A DNA stretch of 64,000 nt, taken from positions 1-64,000 of the forward strand of contig NZ_JACRVF010000004.1 of NCBI RefSeq assembly GCF_014306105.1. Reading direction: 5' to 3'. The notes under the pieces are model-generated. The model had not been told where the DNA came from and did no database searches. It saw nothing but the letters and a program-made list of their open reading frames with translations. Below, piece after piece: positions 60,623 through 64,000 of this stretch. Each line of letters opens with the position of its first letter. Position 1 is the stretch's first letter. This DNA comes from Pontibacter cellulosilyticus (GTDB lineage Bacteria > Bacteroidota > Bacteroidia > Cytophagales > Hymenobacteraceae). Both the position numbers and the translations under genes were made by a program.

Positions 60623-62329
60623 TTATTTCATGTATTGTTGTAAAGGTTGCCCTACACTGCCGTTCGGTTCTTGTATGTAAAGCCACGAAGCAATTGTTGG
60701 GGCTATATCAGTCACTTTTGTTTCTACGGATGTCTCTCCAGGCTTCACGTTCCAGCCATACCAGATAAGCGGCACGTGTGTATCGTAGTTTGAGTACGAG
60801 CCATGTGTCGTGCCTGTTTGCCTGCCACTGCCATAGCCTTCGAACCAGGCCGGGCTCAGGATAAGCACTACATCGCCGCTTCTGGATGGGTAAAACCCGT
60901 TCTCTACGCGGCCCATAACTCCTGCGGTCCAGTTACTTGTTGCCAAAGCATATCCGGTAACAGCTCTCTCTACTGGGGTTAACCTTATAACGTACTCCGC
61001 CACACGCTGCTGCATCTCGCTTAGCGACAGCTTTTTGCTATCTACCAGCTTTCTGTTCAGGTAGATGTTCTGATTCATGTAACGCTCCACCCAAGGGCCT
61101 TTGCCATACAGCTTGCCCAGAAAGTTTTCTACTGAGTCTCTGATCACAGTTGAGCTTGAAACGCCAGCCGGTACTTTATTCTGAGCTAAGTATGCCGGTA
61201 CATGTGCCGCACCGTGGTCAGCAGTTAAAAAGAATAGCACGTTACCGGCCCCTACTTCTGCTTCTATCTTATCTACTAGCTCACCTATCTCTTTATCCAA
61301 GCGCAGGAAAATATCCTGTGCCTCTATGGAGTTCGGTCCGAAAGTATGGCCTACATAATCCGGTGTAGAAAAACTAACTGCCAGGAAATCTGTATGAGTG
61401 CCCTTGCCTAAATTCTCTCCTTTAAGGGCAGCCAGCGCAAAGTCTTTAGTTATTGTATTTCCACTTGGTGTATAACGCAGCAGTTCAAAGTCTTTCTTTC
61501 TGATAGCTGGCAGGTTGTGTGGGAACACTGGTTTGCTTTCGCCTGATAACGTGCCTTCCCATGGCATATCATCAGCAGTGCTTTCTGTATATTGCTCTAT
61601 GGGTAGTACCGTATTCCATACCTGGCTCAGGTATTGGTCCGGATACTGCTGCTTGTTAAACTCCTGTACCCAGTTTGGTAAGTCATTTCTATAGAATGTG
61701 CTTGTTATCCAGTTGCCGCTTTCAGAATCGAACCAATAGGCTCCGTCACCTAAATGTCCAGCCGGAAGTATAGAGCCTCTGTCTTTCAAAGACACACCCA
61801 CTACTTTAGAGCCCATATTGGTTGCTAACTTTAGTTCGTCTGTTATAGTGGTGGTTACTAAGTTAGCCGGAGACATTAGGCCTGCATTTGATGTGCTACC
61901 TACTGTTTTTACTGTATTGTCTTCGGTGCAGTATACTACTTTACCAGTAGTTCTGTCGTACCAGCTGTTACCTACTATACCATTCAGGGCTGGTTCGCTG
62001 CCGGTGTAAATAGAGGCATGACCAGGTGCAGTGTACGTTGGAACGAAGCTATATTGTGTATTCTTGAAGTTAAAGCCTTTGCGCAACAGCTTCTTAAAAC
62101 CATTGTCGCTATACTTGTTCCAGTAACGGTACAAGTAGTCATAGCGCATCTGGTCAACCACAATACCTACTATTAGCTTTGGCCTGTTTAGGTCTGTAAA
62201 AGTTGTAGTAGTAGCCGAGGCTTCTGTAGTTGTAGTCTGTGCAGGTTTTGTACAGGCTGTTAGCGTCACTATCATTACAACAGCAACCTTTGCCCAATTC
62301 ATTAACCCTTTCAAGCTTTTAGTCTTCAT
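60623..62329 (-). CDS. PafA-type alkaline phosphatase superfamily lipoprotein
   Basis: About 568 residues from the ATG at 62329 (the frame opens at 62353, inside the -7 element, so that start is untenable). A lipoprotein signal (MIVTLTAC) is followed by IVGIVVDQMRYDY (metal Asp), the nucleophile Thr in FVPTYTAPGHAS (about residue 100), VGVSLKDRGSILP (Lys-x-Arg of the PafA active site), SFSTPDYVGHTFG and TADHGAAH for the second metal, and TTHGSYSNYDTHVPL (His). These match PafA phosphatases, which are phosphate-scavenging monoesterases with broad substrate range. No pho-box is recognised. Confidence 0.9.
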   Translation of the reverse strand: MKTKSLKGLMNWAKVAVVMIVTLTACTKPAQTTTTEASATTTTFTDLNRPKLIVGIVVDQMRYDYLYRYWNKYSDNGFKKLLRKGFNFKNTQYSFVPTYTAPGHASIYTGSEPALNGIVGNSWYDRTTGKVVYCTEDNTVKTVGSTSNAGLMSPANLVTTTITDELKLATNMGSKVVGVSLKDRGSILPAGHLGDGAYWFDSESGNWITSTFYRNDLPNWVQEFNKQQYPDQYLSQVWNTVLPIEQYTESTADDMPWEGTLSGESKPVFPHNLPAIRKKDFELLRYTPSGNTITKDFALAALKGENLGKGTHTDFLAVSFSTPDYVGHTFGPNSIEAQDIFLRLDKEIGELVDKIEAEVGAGNVLFFLTADHGAAHVPAYLAQNKVPAGVSSSTVIRDSVENFLGKLYGKGPWVERYMNQNIYLNRKLVDSKKLSLSEMQQRVAEYVIRLTPVERAVTGYALATSNWTAGVMGRVENGFYPSRSGDVVLILSPAWFEGYGSGRQTGTTHGSYSNYDTHVPLIWYGWNVKPGETSVETKVTDIAPTIASWLYIQEPNGSVGQPLQQYMK

Positions 62330-62350
62330 CTTGTTTGATTTATACTTATG

Positions 62351-62358
62351 CAAATATA
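62351..62358 (-). promoter_or_regulatory. -7 element of the PafA-like gene
   Basis: On the minus strand TATATTTG fits TAnnTTTG. It ends about 22 bases before the ATG at 62329, a normal leader length. The -33 position (62378-62381) is not TTTG. Confidence 0.5.
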
Positions 62359-62453
62359 ACAGGCTTGTGCTCTATTATTTCTCTTGCTGAATGTTACAAC
62401 TCAAATTTCTTAATTTGTTAACAATCAGTTGCAATAGTATAAGTACAAAAAAT

Positions 62454-62486
62454 AAGCAGCGCCCACCTTAGTGATGGGCGCTGCTT
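62454..62486 (-). terminator. ATP synthase gene terminator
   Basis: AAGCAGCGCCCA (62454-62465) pairs perfectly with TGGGCGCTGCTT (62475-62486), a 12-bp stem with a 9-base loop; on the minus strand ATTTTTTG follows. It ends the atpA-atpG transcript. Confidence 0.92.
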
Positions 62487-62506
62487 TATAGAGTTTCTTT
62501 TTCTTC

Positions 62507-63394
62507 TTATTTTGAAGCCAGAGCCTCTGCACCACCCACAATTTCCAAAATCTCCTTTGTAATTGCAGCCTGGCGCGTCCTGTTGTAGGTAAGTTTCAGT
62601 TCCTTCAGAAGTTCACCGGCGTTTTCAGTTGCTTTGTCCATCGCCGTCATTCGGGCACCGTGTTCAGAAGCGTTAGACTCCAATACGGCTTTGTATACCT
62701 GAATCTTCAACGATTTTGGTATCAGTTCCTGAATGATTTCTTCTTTAGAAGGCTCAAAAGTATAATCTACCAACATTGCAGATGCATTCTCTTCAACTGG
62801 CTTCTCCTCTATTGGCAGGAACTGCTCCGTCTGTACAATCTGCGTAGCAACGTTTTTAAACTCGTTATAAACCAGGTCAACCTGGTCATACTGCCCTCTG
62901 ATGAAGCCATCCATAGCAAACTCAGCGGCACCTCTTACTGTATCGAAAGACAGGTTTGAGAAAACACCGGTAAAGTCGCCATTCACGTTGTAGCCTCTTT
63001 TCTTTAAAGCTTCAAACGCTTTGCGGCCAATCGCAAGTACTGTAACATTATCAGCTGCTTGCTGCGCACTGTACTTCGTATTAACCAGAGATACTACACC
63101 TTTGATGATGTTCGAGTTAAAAGCACCAGCCAAACCTCTGTCAGAAGAAACAGCGATGATCAAAACACTTCTGATCTCACGCTTCTGTGAATACTGGTTT
63201 GTAACCGTACCTTCTGTTATAGAAGATAGATTAGCTAATATCCCGCTTAGGCGCTGAGCGTAGGGGCGCATACGCAGGATGTTATCCTGTGCACGTCTTA
63301 GCTTAGCAGCCGCTACCATTTTCATGGCTTTTGTAATCTGCTGCGTAGATGAGATGGATACGATGCGACCTCTTACCTCTTTTAAACTTGCCAT
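62507..63394 (-). CDS. atpG: ATP synthase F1 gamma subunit
   Basis: The 295-residue subunit forms the rotor stalk. Start MASLKEVRGRIVSISSTQQITKAMKMVAAAKLRRAQ is the standard N-terminal helix, and the C-terminal helix MTAMDKATENAGELLKELKLTYNRTRQAAITKEI carries the conserved NRTRQA..T.E segment. Central part RGLAGAFNSNIIK (about residues 89-101) is the family signature region. It follows atpA after a 70-base gap and precedes a strong terminator; no epsilon or beta gene follows, so F1 genes are split as is common in Bacteroidetes. Confidence 0.97.
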   Translation of the reverse strand: MASLKEVRGRIVSISSTQQITKAMKMVAAAKLRRAQDNILRMRPYAQRLSGILANLSSITEGTVTNQYSQKREIRSVLIIAVSSDRGLAGAFNSNIIKGVVSLVNTKYSAQQAADNVTVLAIGRKAFEALKKRGYNVNGDFTGVFSNLSFDTVRGAAEFAMDGFIRGQYDQVDLVYNEFKNVATQIVQTEQFLPIEEKPVEENASAMLVDYTFEPSKEEIIQELIPKSLKIQVYKAVLESNASEHGARMTAMDKATENAGELLKELKLTYNRTRQAAITKEILEIVGGAEALASK

Positions 63395-63464
63395 ATTGTT
63401 GTTGCTATGAGCATAAATCAGGGGCTAGCAGTTTATACTACCAACCCCCGACTTTTTAAATCAA

Positions 63465-64000
63465 CTATTTTTTATACTTAGCCGATACTTCTCTGGCTAC
63501 CTGCTTGATCGTGTTCGTAGTTTCGTCATCCAGCTTACCAGCTTTCAAGGCGTTTAGCACGTCGTTGTGCTGTGCGCGCATTGTACGCAGGAAGTCTTTC
63601 TCGAAGTTCTTTACTTCAGAAACCGGAACGTTGTCCATCAAACCGTTTGTAGCGCAGTAGATGATCGCTACCTGCTCTTCTACAGCAACAGGAGAATACT
63701 GTGGCTGCTTCAGGATTTCCAGGTTACGACGGCCACGCTCAATTGTAAGCTTTGTAGCCGCATCTAGGTCAGAACCGAACTTAGCGAACGCCTCAAGCTC
63801 ACGGAACTGTGCCTGGTCAAGCTTAAGCGTACCTGCTACTTTCTTCATTGACTTGATCTGAGCAGAACCACCCACACGTGATACCGAGATACCTACGTTG
63901 ATCGCAGGACGGATACCAGAGTTGAAAAGGTTTGTCTCAAGGAAAATCTGACCGTCAGTAATCGAAATTACGTTAGTCGGGATATAAGCAGAAACGTCAC
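63465..64000 (-). CDS. atpA: ATP synthase F1 alpha subunit, 3' part (runs off the window)
   Basis: The frame stays open from the right edge through the stop at 63465, giving the C-terminal 178 or so residues. The visible N-terminal piece reads [17 protein letters not shown], then [19 protein letters not shown], which are conserved alpha-subunit segments around the nucleotide-binding domain. The C-terminus (ISTT.., [20 protein letters not shown]) is typical. The catalytic beta subunit and the beginning of alpha are outside. Confidence 0.97.
   Translation of the reverse strand, partial: DVSAYIPTNVISITDGQIFLETNLFNSGIRPAINVGISVSRVGGSAQIKSMKKVAGTLKLDQAQFRELEAFAKFGSDLDAATKLTIERGRRNLEILKQPQYSPVAVEEQVAIIYCATNGLMDNVPVSEVKNFEKDFLRTMRAQHNDVLNALKAGKLDDETTNTIKQVAREVSAKYKK

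Noticed and set aside
1..64000. CRISPR array, prophage, transposase or tRNA gene
   Set aside because: No regularly spaced direct repeats, no phage or transposase motifs and no cloverleaf-type TTC-A-A arms were recognised in the sequence read.

Overview
The window reads as a chromosomal segment of an aerobic, gliding-type Bacteroidetes, most likely Cytophagia/Hymenobacteraceae (Pontibacter-like; the family-level guess is inference). The evidence is the Bacteroidetes promoter grammar (TTTG-N19-TAnnTTTG), a type IX secretion (T9SS) type B sorting domain with its PorP/SprF and OmpA partners, a TonB receptor with a carboxypeptidase-like plug extension, DUF4136, DUF5686, DUF2279 and DUF4407 proteins, a fused E1 alpha/beta 2-oxoacid dehydrogenase and a PafA-type phosphatase. 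No phage, transposase, CRISPR array or tRNA gene was recognised.

Layout. 1-603: leader and a tandem array of three well-formed minus-strand promoters, apparently feeding an rRNA operon whose 16S gene lies off the left edge. 0.7-11.2 kb: LYS1/AlaDH-like dehydrogenase, gcvP, two DUF4136 lipoproteins around a small secreted protein, a TonB receptor and a PQQ-type sugar dehydrogenase. 11.3-17.5 kb: T9SS surface module (large adhesin with ice-binding-like, DUF11 and PKD-like repeats; PorP; OmpA). 18-23.2 kb: lipA, an outer-membrane protein, OsmC, ytxJ, two small exported proteins and E1 alpha/beta. 23.4-28 kb: M16 peptidase framed by an intergenic repeat, a MarR / aldo-keto reductase / Old Yellow Enzyme detoxification group sharing an operator, and ispF. 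28-36.6 kb: M28 peptidase, lutB, a divergent asnA-like/asnC-like pair, an aminotransferase and an NHLRC2-like thioredoxin-NHL protein. 36.6-46.5 kb: DinB (with an FNR-like box), tandem secreted paralogs, a Crp/Fnr regulator, a possible HEPN protein, acylphosphatase, DUF2279, two App1 paralogs, sdaAA and DUF4407. 46.8-54 kb: respiratory complex I genes nuoA-nuoB-nuoC, then about 4 kb of opposite-strand genes, then nuoD. 54-64 kb: PAP2 phosphatase, DUF5686 protein, nnr, UbiA-like protein, ppa, PafA-like phosphatase, atpG and the 3' part of atpA.

Two signals cut across the genes. First, the heptamer AAGTATA/TATACTT occurs about 140 times (hand count, both strands, inside and outside genes) where roughly 11 would be expected from base composition; in one place four copies build a perfect 16-bp inverted repeat. 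This looks like a genome-wide signature comparable to the cyanobacterial HIP1 or to DNA-uptake sequences, and is the strongest candidate here for something undescribed. Second, several regulatory arrangements are legible directly: the rRNA promoter array, a 14-bp sequence shared by the marR promoter and the reductase upstream region, a perfect FNR-type box at an activating distance from a promoter lacking its -33 element, and a dispersed palindromic repeat located beside the break in the nuo cluster.
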